Positions 36,361 to 47,934 of a DNA stretch of 64,000 bases are shown here, piece after piece. Position 1 is the first letter of the stretch, and every line of letters starts with the position of its first letter. The position numbers and the translations under genes are program-made. Under the pieces are notes generated by a model. It had not been told where the DNA came from, did no database searches, and saw only the letters and a program-made list of their open reading frames with translations. This DNA comes from Absidia repens (taxonomy: Eukaryota > Mucoromycota > Mucoromycetes > Mucorales > Cunninghamellaceae): contig MCGE01000009.1 in the NCBI GenBank assembly GCA_002105175.1, positions 1,054,001-1,118,000 on the forward strand, read 5' to 3'.

Positions 36361-37980
36361 CGAGGCTCTGGGCTTTGTGGGAAGGAAATAGCTATAGTAG
36401 GCGTCTCTAGAAAGTGAAAGCAGGCGTTTGATAGGATACTCACATTATAGTTACAATATTGGGTCGTTCACTACACGATGGGTCAGAATATGTTTGAATA
36501 AAAATGTATATTTTATTAAAGAAAGTTGATAGATACTAAAATTAAAACCGTCGAGTTCGTTGTAACAAGGATATAACAAAAAGGTTTATTGAGAGGAAGC
36601 CTTTAGGAGACTAATAGGAGACATAAATAATGGTAAGCGCAAGTATAAAAGAATCAAAAACCAATGTACTGCACAAGACATTAGAAAGTTTAAAGGAAGA
36701 TCTACTATTGAGACATAGACAGCGGTCATCACTAATCAAAAAAGGGTGATGGTAATAAAAAAAGGGATCCACTGCACAAGACATGAGAGAAACTACTAGG
36801 ATATTTTTCTTTAAAGTTGTAAAAAGAGACATGCTTTATTCATGTATAGATACAACTATGGACAAACTAACACTAAACTAAGCTAATGGAGACTTCAAAA
36901 AGGCAACTAAAGGTGGTTCTAAATCCTGATTCCAAAATGAAAGGGTTTCCCCATGCATGTTGTAATCCCTGAGCTGAAAACCTTTTCAAACTAGTCCTAA
37001 CACTAATCTAAGATCATCATAACCCTAATGAAGTTAAAATGAGGAAGACAAAAAAAAAAAAAAAAAAAAAAAAAAAAGATCAAAGAAGAAAAAGAGAAGA
37101 AAGAGCGCGAAAAATAAAAAATAGGAGTAAATAAAATTCACGTGGGCGGGATCTGAAATGATTTCTGTTGTTGTTCTTTTTGAGGATTACGTTTACGACT
37201 TTTTCTTGCCCACGTTTCGCTTCACTTTATTTTTAAAACAATCAACTTCATAATACTGATTTTATGCTCATGGAAATGATCTCCATGGTTCAACATCTGC
37301 AGCATAGTTACTGTCGTCTTTTTTGTGATGGCTTCGCAGTCATGACGTAGCAATTCGATCTGTTTTAGAATCTATTACTTTCACTACGGAATAGTTTGTC
37401 ACTCACCATAGATATATTACCCTCTTTGGTTGGACTAGATTATTCTACGTTATGATTATTCTCCAACAAGACACCATCACCCTCCCCCCACCCACATACT
37501 CAACGACATCCACCTTTAATCGCCTCACACTTAGATATGTGTCGCAGTATTATCATTAGACCAATTTAGTTTAGTTTTCTTAGTTAATATTTATATATGA
37601 ATAGAACATTTCATGTAATTTTACTCTTACATCGTCTCTAATATGTTTAATTTGTGTTGTCGAATGGAAATGCTCGTATTGCACAGTACGCTACAATGCA
37701 GTACAGTGCTTGTGCTTGTAGAAAAAAGGAGATAATGTATGTGTGCAAAGACGAAAAAAAAAACTTCGGCCAAACGACATGCTCAGCGCTTCGTCTATAT
37801 ACATTGGGCATTGAAAAATAGGATTAAATGAATGCTTTTACAACAGTATTGGACGCATAAAAAATAAGCAGTGATGAGGGCGTCAAAACAGTTCACCCAC
37901 ATAACATTCCTTTTTTTTTTTTTTTTTTTTTTTTTGGTAATCGCCTTGTAGCAATTACTCCCCTCAGTCAAAACCGACCA
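36361..37980 (+). repeat. Dispersed repeat family 1, copy C (longest)
   Basis: Has the left blocks ('gatactaaaattaaaac', 'ctatggacaaactaacac'), the core 'aagggtttccccatgca' at about 36940, an A-rich tract and 'cacgtgggcgggatctgaaa' at about 37140. The right arm matches copy E block by block: 'gaatagtttgtcactc', 'tttggttggactaga', 'gctcagcgcttcg'. So the element can reach about 1.5 kb. No long ORF. Confidence 0.8.
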
Positions 37981-38251
37981 ATTCAAATGCACAATATATA
38001 TTATTTAACATGGAGCCAGTAAAACGCATCAATAAATAACAAAAATACTCCTCAAAAAACCCAGGTATCAATCATAAAAAGGTTCTTTTTGAGTCAATTT
38101 TTATTCATAAGCAAACAAATAACTAAATATGACGGATGTATGATGAGAAGTAAATGTAATAAAGTGAAGTATATATGGCAAAAGGAAGCAATGATTGGGG
38201 TCAATTTGTTCAAATGTACGTAAACTATTGGACAGGCGGGAGGTTAACAAA

Positions 38252-38692
38252 CTAGGCAGTAGCAACAAAGTCAGGAAAGCATTCATTCATTTTCTTGCTG
38301 TGTTTGTTTTCGGCATGTTCAGTCAACCTAACATCGATAAAATAAAGAACCTTTGGTTAGAACTAAATTTTGCTATAGCTCTTTATACACTTCTAGTAAC
38401 TTACGCCTTTTCACGACTGGTGCAAAGAAAAGTTTGGAAACAAGTTTTGCAAATAATGTTCTTGGCAGCAGCATTCTATATAAAGGATTAAAGAGTGAGA
38501 AAGATGAAGCTGTTTTGTTTTTCCTGTTTGCTTTCCTTCAACATGTCAACTTACAGTTTTCAGTTGAGATTGTGGACCCTTAGCTGCTTTAGCATTGCGT
38601 TCACGCTTCATTTGTGCTTTTTGTCCCTAGATTGTAAATAAAGTAAATAAACAAAGTCATACTATATTGAACATTTTCCTTACGTTGCCCAT
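38252..38692 (-). CDS. Small zinc-binding protein, SERF/ZNF706-like (75 aa)
   Basis: Four tiny exons, each too short to show as an ORF: 38692-38684 (9 nt, MGN), 38626-38555, 38475-38405 and 38327-38252. Their phases sum exactly to 76 codons including the stop. The product reads MGN-GQKAQMKRERNAKAAKGP-QSQLKT-NAAAKN, then IICKTCFQTFLCTSREKALT, EHAENKH and SKKMNECFPDF. This matches the conserved family of small basic proteins with an N-terminal 4F5/SERF-like segment and one CxxC...HxxxxH finger (human ZNF706, plant At2g23090-type). Their molecular role is poorly defined. The gene lies alone between repeat-rich stretches. Confidence 0.88.
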
Positions 38693-39520
38693 GGTTTAGA
38701 AATTAAGTGAAGAGAATAAGAAGAAGAATGTGTGGAATGCCCAGCTTGAAGAAAAAAAAAAAAACTTTTTTGGAGATTTGATTGGTAACAAAAAAATAAA
38801 GGATTTTTGCGGGTTTTGAATTACCCAAAAAAGGCAGGCTGTCGATTCGTTCCTGATTTATTAAACAAACAATGGAATAAAAGCATACAATTTTTTTATG
38901 GGTCACAGCTGTGCAAAAGCTTAGTCCAAGTCTAAAGCCGAAAAGCTTTCGGAAAAGATTCCTTTAAGATTAAAGAATTTGAGATTATGATAATTTATTG
39001 TACTGAAAATTGGGTTCAGAATATCGTGAGTATGAGTATGACGTGTAACCAGTTTTCAGATATATACAAAGCCAAGCGTCTTTTTTGTATGATAAATGAC
39101 TGCTGTACCATTCATATCATACAGTAAAGGTCGCTTACCATTTATTGGTAGAACCTTACAGGTTGGTCAAAGAAGAACAGATGCGCTGTGTCATTACCTA
39201 GCACCATGCTATAACCGCAATATGCTCTATTTGAAAAGAGCAAATGTTGGCTACAGTATGTGGGACCTTGGAGGTCATGCTAAAGTGTTTCGTATTTATA
39301 ATTTAGCTGTGCGGTGAAAGGATGATTGAGCAATCCACGCTCCGATTTGCATAATTTTCTACTTTTTTTTTTCAGAACAGTATTCTCATCGCCATTTCAA
39401 TGAGGTGATCATCAACTTTGTGATGGTTAGCTTGAATTGCCTCTATATTTGGGATTGAGGGCCTCCTTCCTATACATACTAGCAACTTACTTTTTTTTTT
39501 TTTTTTTTTACACTATACAC
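38693..39520. other. Gene-poor stretch; possible small-GTPase relic
   Basis: An open frame at about 39096-39317 contains NVGYSMWDLGGHAKVFRIYN. This resembles the WDxGGQ switch-II region of Arf/Arl GTPases, but no P-loop or other G-box surrounds it. It may be a relic or chance. Confidence 0.25.
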
Positions 39521-39534
39521 GTCATATTTTTCAC

Positions 39535-39850
39535 TTTAGTGGGCGACACCTAGACTGGGGATTCTTTTTTTTTTGTGTGTGGGAGTGGAGGACAAGAAAT
39601 TCAGTGTCTGTATACGGTGGGCGACAATGTAGAGGCGATTATTATGACTGCAGGTTTTAACCGTGAGCTTATAGATGTAAACTTTAGAGCATTCTTCAGG
39701 CAATTGCATGAGGTTTGAAATCGAACAGTCCAAGTAGTTCGCTCTCAACAAAGCGACGAATGTTTTTTGGAAGTTAATTCACATCGTTGTCGCACTAGCG
39801 ACTGAACCTTTGACATTCAGCCAACTGATTCAGCTATCCACTTATTATTA
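39535..39850 (-). mobile_element. Candidate tRNA-derived SINE
   Basis: Read on the minus strand from about 39845, the sequence begins GTGGATAGCTGAATCAGTTGG, which resembles a Pol III A box. GGTTCAGTCGC follows about 35 nt later and resembles a B box. It then continues for roughly 250 nt without coding capacity. The A and B box spacing fits a tRNA-like head. I see no second copy in the window, so the call rests on this single match. Confidence 0.35.
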
Positions 39851-40655
39851 TATATAGTATAGCCATAACACTTCCTTTGTGCCCATGTTGTATTAGTTAA
39901 AGTTTTCCTTTTTTTTTTTTTTTAATACTTGAACAAAATTCAATAATAATAGCCATTGTTTCGGCCTTTTTATTTATTTATTTACTGCTATACCTTAATT
40001 GAATAATCGAAAGAGATTACTTCAGTATATACATACTACTGCCTTAATGTGGGTATGATATCTTCGAATATTTGTTAATATTTTTATTGGTTTAGATGGC
40101 TGGTTATAGTAGCTGTTGTGGCAGATATTATTAGTGTTTGTTAGGGCAAGGGTCGGGACATTCTCCACTTCGTTGTCCCGATTCCAAAAAATACGGTAAT
40201 AAGCTGATTTATTAGTAAGATAACATATGGTCCTTTTAAATCGATAAAAATAATCAAAAAGGTACGCTTTGGTCACCTTCTTTTTACCTTTACTTTTATC
40301 ATGTTACGAAATGTATGTTTATGATATGTATTTATTTCCGTCTTATAATATACATGTTATCTTCAGCATTTCACATGTTTACCTTCTTGTTATTTGCTCC
40401 AGCTTAACACAAAACCCCATTTTCCATCGGATTTTGGATTTATTTGTATTTTGCTTATAGCTTTGTACAAGAGAATGGCATCTTATTTTCAAGTATATAT
40501 AAGTGCTTTCTCCTCAAAGCTTTCCAATGCGCTTCAACTATTACATTTTTATGCCCCCCGCTACTGTTTATTTTTCAATCCGTTTATCCCTTCTTATTTT
40601 CTTCTTCATCTACCATACTCGTTTCTTGAAAATTCACAGCCCCAGTCTCACAGAG
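39851..40655. other. Intergenic, AT-rich
   Basis: T runs and AT-rich DNA; no supported gene. Confidence 0.45.
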
Positions 40656-41800
40656 TCACCACAAAAACAATTCAAATCCCGCACACGTGAATTTTATTTT
40701 CGCCCATTTCTATTTTTTCTTTTTTCTCGTTTGTTCTTCTTCTTTTTTTCCTTGACAGTTGTAACCTTTTTAAGGTTTGGATGGACTAGGACTTAGATTA
40801 GTGTTAGAACTAATTTAGAAGGGGTTTCAGCTCAGGGATTGCAAGATACATGGGGAAACCCTTTCATTTTGGATCTTGGGATCTGATGGCACCATTAGCT
40901 GGCTCTTTCATTCAGGGCTCCTTTATTCAAGCCTCCATTAGCGTAGTTTGGGGTTAGTGTGTCATAGTTTATATAAAAGCTCAATAAAATATGTTTTTTT
41001 ACATGCTTCAATGAAAAAGATCCCTCAAGGTTTTCTTATGTCTTATGCAATAGATTGTTGTTGTTTTTTTACTACCATCAACTGTCATGATTAGTATAGT
41101 CAGTTGTTGTGCTTCAATAACAAATGTTGCTCCAGTCATTATTACGTTTTGTACGGTATATTAGATACCTTTTTGTAATACCGCCTTTAGATTAGAGTTG
41201 ACCATTCCTTCGAACTCCCATTAGTCTCCCAGTTAGTCTCCAACATACTACCGTCATTAGATCCTTACTTTAGATCTCTTGTGACAAATGAACCGTTCGT
41301 CTTTAGTTTTGTGCCTTATCGAGCACTGTTTTCTAGTTTACCCACCCTATCCATTCTTACTCACCCCTCCCCTTGAACGCCAAAAGATTATATATATATA
41401 TATATATAGCATCTTCATCTTGACTACTGTATATTTTTGTAGAATATATTGGCAGGAAACACCCATTAACTATCGGTGGATACAGTATCTTCCTGGGTTA
41501 GCCAGACCATGGAGATGCTCAATTTGTGCAATTTATTTCTAAATATGGTAGCCAAAAGATGAAAATGCCCGTTTATTCTACGATATGATATTCTTGTACT
41601 GATATCCTACTTAAGAATTTGGTTATGATACTTATTTTATTAATTTCTTTTCTCATTGGTCACTAGATTTTGTCATCTGTGTTCTTTTTGAAAGGGCTTC
41701 ACGGAGCATTAGTACTGTTAAATTAATATCATATCAACTTTGATGGACTCTTCGTCTTCAGGAGTTCCTTTTTGTTCTTCAATGACCATTTGGTCACGTA
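40656..41800 (-). repeat. Dispersed repeat family 1, copy F (inverted)
   Basis: Reverse complement of the other copies. 'caaatcccgcacacgtgaa' (about 40674) corresponds to the CACGTG-GCGGGATTTG block. The core appears as 'acatggggaaaccctttcat', then 'caataaaatatg' gives a poly(A)-like site on this strand. Further blocks run to about 41.8 kb. Confidence 0.75.
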
Positions 41801-41867
41801 TATGAGAGTGATTTATACATTCCCCGATTACGAATCATTTTTCGACTTGAGAATATGATCCAGACAA

Positions 41868-42160
41868 TGATGACCTACTGTACTGTGCTGTACTGTACAG
41901 TACAGTACTGTACTGTATTACAGCATCTCGTTCCCTCAGCCGAAACATACCACACAAAATTTCCCTCCTTTCACCTTTGCTATAATACCACATTATGTTG
42001 TTAAAATTTTTATTATCATGTAAAAAACTCCCCTTAGCGCTTTCTGTGAGGCTCACATATTTTACGATTTGCTGAACTGTACCATACATGCTTTAGAAAA
42101 AACTAGAGATTTCCTATTATGCAGCTTCACCCAACGATCGTACTCAGTGCTTTATATACT
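41868..42160 (+). repeat. Dispersed repeat family 2, copy 2, with perfect palindrome
   Basis: CTGTACTGTACAGTACAG (41888-41905) is a perfect 18-bp palindrome. The downstream blocks 'ccttagcgctttctgtga', 'gctgaactgtaccata' and 'gtactcagtgctttatatac' match the 9.1 kb copy and the tails of copies C and E. Confidence 0.5.
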
Positions 42161-42294
42161 AGGCCTGTCAATATACTATACGTCGTGGAAATAAAGTGTG
42201 CATGTGTGTGTGTAGATATATATAAGTACTGGCTATTTCTTACCGCTTCCATCGTTTTGGCAATCTTTGGAGCTGAAAGCTTCTGTGATGTGTA

Positions 42295-42308
42295 GCGCGA
42301 TTTGAAAT
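42295..42308 (+). promoter_or_regulatory. GCGCGATTTGAAAT motif, LRR gene promoter
   Basis: About 80 bp before the LRR protein ATG. It is a variant of the GGCGGGATTTGAA motif that recurs in the window. Confidence 0.4.
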
Positions 42309-42388
42309 ACCGTCCTCCAATTTTTTTTTTAGTGGGGAGGATTGCTAGTGGCGTCTTTTCTTCTCATAAAAAATAATAATATCCAAAC

Positions 42389-43870
42389 ATGGCTTGGGGT
42401 GGAAACGATGGTGCTGTCGAAAGATGGATCAAACAACTTGAAGAGAATGATCCGAAGCTGGTGTCTCTCCATATTCTTAGCTTTAGACCTATCAGCACAT
42501 TAGAATTATCAAGGATCTTCAAGGCTGTGGCGGGAAACACGGTGTTGAAGGAACTGTATTGCTCTGGTCATGGGTTAGATCGCAACGCCATGGAACAACT
42601 ATCCGAAGCTTTAACGTTGAATGATACTTTGGAGTTGTTAAATATTGGGAACACGACTTTGGGACAAGATCAAGCACTTCTCTCCATCTTTTGTGAAGGC
42701 TTGGCTGTGAATGAAGGCTTGAAAACGTTGGATCTCGAAAACAAAGGATTGGGTCAGCAACCTGAAGCATTGTCTCTACTAGTGAAAAGCATTCAACAGC
42801 ACCCCACTATTCAGCACGTTTACCTGGGACGAAACGAGTTGGACGATCTTACTGTAGGAGCTCTAGCACAATGGCTTACAACCGCAACTTGCTCCCCAAC
42901 ATCATCACTGCGTTGCTTACGGCTCAATATGAACTCGATCGGTAGGGAAGGTGCACATGTATTGGCAAAAGCGTTGGCGGATAGCGACAAGCACTCTAGT
43001 CTGGTGGGATCTGGGCTTACAGAATTGGACTTATCAGAAAATCCATTGATGGACGGTGCTGGACCCCTGGCAAATCAGATAGTGACTCGGTGTTCTTCAC
43101 TCCATACACTGAAGCTTATGAATGTATGTACACCAAGTGAATTAGACGACGACTTGGAACTTCCTCCCCCGACTATGGACTCTGAAGAAGTGGAACGTGC
43201 ATTGGAATCTCGAAATCAAGCTGAACTGGAAAAGGCGTCACCTTTGGGGAATGCTTTGATGGATGCGGTGTGTCAAGGATTGAAGGCCCGGGGCGAATGC
43301 AACACATTACAATCTATTTGGTTGGATCAGAATGGGATTGAATCTTGTGGATTGTCATTATTGGATCAGCACACTACGGGATTAAAGGAACTGCATTTAC
43401 GCGGAAATCGGATTGACGATACTGGCGCAAACTACTTGGCTCGATGTGAATCTTTACAGCATGTGGAATTAGGTGCAAACAATATTGGCTGCGATGGATT
43501 AGCAACTCTTTTGGGTACCAATTCTCTCACCTACGTTGGTTTGTTTAGCAATCCTATTAATGGATTCAGTCAAGATCAAGATGGTGGCAAGGTTGAACTC
43601 CCTCGCTTTAAAAATAGTCAAATACAATCACTAGATATTGGTGGTTGTGGGATCTCGTTAAGTGATGTGGAGGCCATGGCGCGTATGCTTCTGGATGACG
43701 GTTTACCTAACTTGACCTTACTTGAAATGGGTGGCAATGTCGAAGACAAGGACATGGAATCTTGGGAATTAGTGATGAACGAATTAAAGGAACGTCGACC
43801 AGATATTCATATTGCCTGGCGTAGATTAGCAAAAGAAATGGATTCAAACAAACCCCCTTTTATCAAATAA
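42389..43870 (+). CDS. Leucine-rich repeat protein (ribonuclease-inhibitor type)
   Basis: A single-exon gene of 493 aa. Repeats of about 28 residues carry the RNI pattern, for example LELLNIGNTTLG, 'LKTLDLENKGLG', 'LRCLRLNMNSIGREGAHVLA', 'LTELDLSENPLMDGAG', 'LQSIWLDQNGIES' and 'LKELHLRGNRIDDTGANYLA'. No kinase, F-box or NACHT domain is attached and there is no signal peptide, so I infer a cytoplasmic or nuclear protein-binding scaffold. RanGAP is another protein of this fold, but nothing marks its catalytic Arg region here. Confidence 0.88.
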   Translation: MAWGGNDGAVERWIKQLEENDPKLVSLHILSFRPISTLELSRIFKAVAGNTVLKELYCSGHGLDRNAMEQLSEALTLNDTLELLNIGNTTLGQDQALLSIFCEGLAVNEGLKTLDLENKGLGQQPEALSLLVKSIQQHPTIQHVYLGRNELDDLTVGALAQWLTTATCSPTSSLRCLRLNMNSIGREGAHVLAKALADSDKHSSLVGSGLTELDLSENPLMDGAGPLANQIVTRCSSLHTLKLMNVCTPSELDDDLELPPPTMDSEEVERALESRNQAELEKASPLGNALMDAVCQGLKARGECNTLQSIWLDQNGIESCGLSLLDQHTTGLKELHLRGNRIDDTGANYLARCESLQHVELGANNIGCDGLATLLGTNSLTYVGLFSNPINGFSQDQDGGKVELPRFKNSQIQSLDIGGCGISLSDVEAMARMLLDDGLPNLTLLEMGGNVEDKDMESWELVMNELKERRPDIHIAWRRLAKEMDSNKPPFIK

Positions 43871-44250
43871 AATTTTTTCCATATCATCACATTATCTTTG
43901 TCTTCTTGTCTTGTTATTTTATTCTGTTTAGGCTCATCATGTGCGTATATTGTTATCCTTTTAGAAAAGGTAGATGTATAGTACCCGCGACTCAAGAGAA
44001 AAAGTCATCGCAAACTGACACTGACCGCTTGCTATAGGCATTTATGGCTGACCACGTTCAAGATGAAACGAATATTGCTTTTCCTTTATTATTTGTAGTA
44101 GATTTGCGTTCCCTCTTCTTTTATATAGCTTATATTTTCCTCTTCCTTCAGTTCATTTATGCAATATATAGTATATATTATATAGAATACATTGGAAATT
44201 TTATGCTATTATCAAAAAAACCAAATAAAACTCGATTTTTGATCCCCCGA

Positions 44251-44265
44251 GGCGGCATTTGAATT
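44251..44265 (+). promoter_or_regulatory. GGCGGCATTTGAATT motif, uS19 promoter
   Basis: About 65 bp before the uS19 ATG, in the sense orientation. It is one of the recurring promoter-motif occurrences. Confidence 0.45.
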
Positions 44266-44328
44266 ATTATCAAGGGTACAAAATTTGAATGATTGACCAA
44301 AATGAAAAAGGTTCCTTCTTTCATCATC

Positions 44329-45176
<848 letters not shown>

Positions 45177-45695
45177 AGAAAAGCAATATATATCGTGTTT
45201 TATTTTTTACTGTCAACCAAAAATAATAAACTATTGTCTTGTCTTCAATTTTTTATCAAAATGATTGTGATTATGTATGCAATGCTTTATTGTGCGGATA
45301 TATATATATATATGTGTGTGTGTATGTGTATGTGTGTGTGTATGTGTGTATGTGTGTGTGTATTTTGAGTGAGTCGGATACTATATAATGATTGCAGCCC
45401 TCCTTGCACTACCTTATTTTCTTCTTGATTTGCACCAAGTATTCTTCAACCCTTTCCCATCGCCCAACCAACCAAAACTTTCACCAACATTCCCATCTAG
45501 CCCAATGATCGGCTGATTACCCGCAACCCCCTAGTATTTTCAATATTTCTGAAAAGTTAGAAACGCAAATACAGGGCCATATTGCATAGTAAAAATACAA
45601 GACTATATTGATTTTATTGATTTGCAAAAACGGTATAGACAATAAATAACGATAAACATCAAAGCACTAACACCAAAATAAATATTACTCTAAAT
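45177..45695. other. Convergent intergenic with (TG)n tract
   Basis: uS19 3' UTR with 'aataataaac', then (AT)n/(TG)n repeats at about 45297-45363. No gene. Confidence 0.6.
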
Positions 45696-47630
45696 CTATC
45701 GCTTGTAATAACACACCATCAAGATTGCACCAACAAAAGTCATAACTCCACATAAAGCAAACAGCATTGCTTGACTGATCACTTCCACCTAATACACAAA
45801 TAATTCAGCCTTTCTTTTATATATATATATATATTTTTTTTGCTCGTTGACAATATGTACTTACATTCCAAAAGATGATTGCTATGGAGACATTCATGGG
45901 TATTCTTAGCAACGTCATGACAGAAGCCCTTGATTCTTCAGGGATAGCCTCTGCTTTCAGTGATGAGATTGACGGATAGTATAGTCCAGTTGTAAATTCA
46001 AAAGCATGATAAGCCATTCCGAGCGTGATCATCTATGCAAGAAAAAGAGATCCATTGTTAGTTACACTGTTTTCATTCATTTCGATCACCTAATCACCCA
46101 TATTGGTCCATGTACTTACAGAGGACACCTGATACGCCATGCAACAAAACGCGGTACTAGCGATGGTGAGAGCTAATACGAGCAGCCGATCCTTTGTCAA
46201 GAGAGCAATTAAACCATGCACATTGGGGACTGATGCTTGCCGATCAATTGTCTGAAATGCCAAAGAGCCACACATAACAGCAAACATGAGTGTTGAGAAT
46301 AAATAACCAAGAGGAAGCTTTTGGCCATCATCGTATCCTACAAAAAAAAATAGACAATAGTTATTCATTTTAATATCTTCCCTTCCTAATCCTCTTATTC
46401 TTGATTACTTACCCAAGCGAGCCATTGCCGCGCTTTCAATAGCAGGAGTATAAAGTAGGACAAACACATACATGGCACATTCAAAGAAAGTTTGTGCAGC
46501 ACCGAGGATAAGAATATTGGAATCTGTTATTAAAAATAGCAAGTTAATTTGATTTACTTGATCACCATTTTCTCATACATAATATATTTCACTTACTACT
46601 AAAAAGCACTTGACAGCCTTGTTTCAGAGCATCCACTAACTTGACATCACGCTAAAAATACGATAAAAATCAATCCAAAAAAGGCAAGCTATCAATATTA
46701 AATTCCAGAGCAATTTACTCATGTTTTATAAATAACTCACGTTTCCTTGAGTTTCACCGTAATTTTCAGTCCAAGTAGTTGAGATCATGAATCCTGCAAA
46801 ACCCAGTAATGCCATTGCGAAAACATAGGGAGCACCAAGACCCCAGAAGTCTACCAGTTGGTTCGCCACCAGTCCAGCAATGATTGCCACAAATCCATTC
46901 AAAAAAGTACTAGTAGCAAAAGTCCGAGATCGCCATTCGACTGGGTATCCCCGCGTTGCGTGTTCTGAGACATACCATGATTCAAACACACTATACATTA
47001 ATGCTGTTGATGCCCCTGATAGAATATGTGAAATAATCAATATAGGATACATGTTTATCAGTCTTAAACATAAAGCGGAAATAGTCGTGATACAAAATAA
47101 TAGGCATACTTTGCGACGTCCCCTAAAGAAAAATGAAAATAAAATACAAAGGTTCAATTAGCAAGTCTTCATAAAGCCTAAAATAGCCCTCGGCTAAATA
47201 AAACAAACAAAAAGTGACGCCATCTGCTTACCAAGAGTCAGCCATACTTCCAAGAGCTGTACCAGCAAATGCACCACTTAGGAATCCAGTGAGGAAGAGT
47301 AAAGCAATTTGTTCGAATGCCAGTCCATAAGAAGTGTAAAGCTTGTATAAGTAAGGACCTTGTAACCAATCGGCACCTTATAAAGAAGAAGAAGATGAAG
47401 AAGAAGAAGAAGAGGAAGAATAAGAACAAGTTAATTTCCTTGACAGTTCAAAACAGTCAGAGCGTGTTATTTTCGATATGTATTTTGTTACCCATCACAG
47501 TTAAATAGACCACAAGGTAGCTTCGTTGGAATGCTTTAAAGCGCTTTTGTGTTTCAGCACTTTTGACATCGTCTTTGTGTGTATCACAGGACTCGCCCAA
47601 ATCGTATTGGTCTTCAGCTTCTACTGTCAT
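45696..47630 (-). CDS. MFS transporter, MFSD5/molybdate-anion transporter type
   Basis: Eight exons: 47630-47492, 47376-47232, 47122-46741, 46651-46597, 46523-46413, 46337-46120, 46032-45865, 45788-45696. The protein is about 436 aa with some 12 hydrophobic segments. Marks include 'ADWLQGPYLYKLYTSYG' after TM1, the MFS loop 'GSMADSWGRRKVCLLFC', 'LSGASTALMYSVFESWYVSE', the central 'YTPAIESAAMARLGYDDG', and 'EEIPEESRASVMTLLRIP'-like text in TM11. These are the landmarks of the MFSD5/MOT2 family, reported to import molybdate; the substrate here is inferred. It is divergent from the RRP42 gene. The ATG at 47630 starts MTVEAEDQYD. An upstream in-frame ATG would run through (TA)n sequence and is less likely. 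Confidence 0.9.
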
Positions 47631-47934
47631 GATGTAATAGATAGAATAAATAAATAAATATATATATATATATATTATATAAAGAACAGGTGGAAGAATA
47701 AGAAAAGGCGAACTAGAGAGATCTTCCATTTTTTATAATCGGAGTTACAGAAATTCCAAATTTAGTTTGAAGTTGCACAGCCTCGTCCAGTCTTGAAAAG
47801 TAAAAAGCCACTCTCATTTATGTGGGGAGGGAATTAAAAAAAATAAATGTCGCTCAATTTTCAAGCAAAAAAAAAAAAAAAAAAAAAAAAAAAGTTGTAA
47901 CTTTCTTTTTTCTTACACATAATACTTTTGAATC
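47631..47934. promoter_or_regulatory. Shared promoter, MFS transporter / RRP42
   Basis: A 304-bp divergent interval with (TA)n near 47650-47685 and an A26 run at about 47869-47894, close to the RRP42 start. Confidence 0.45.

Noticed and set aside
38195..38583. Plus-strand open frames over the SERF-like gene
   Set aside because: They are antisense shadows. The minus-strand exons have exact splice phases and conserved residues.
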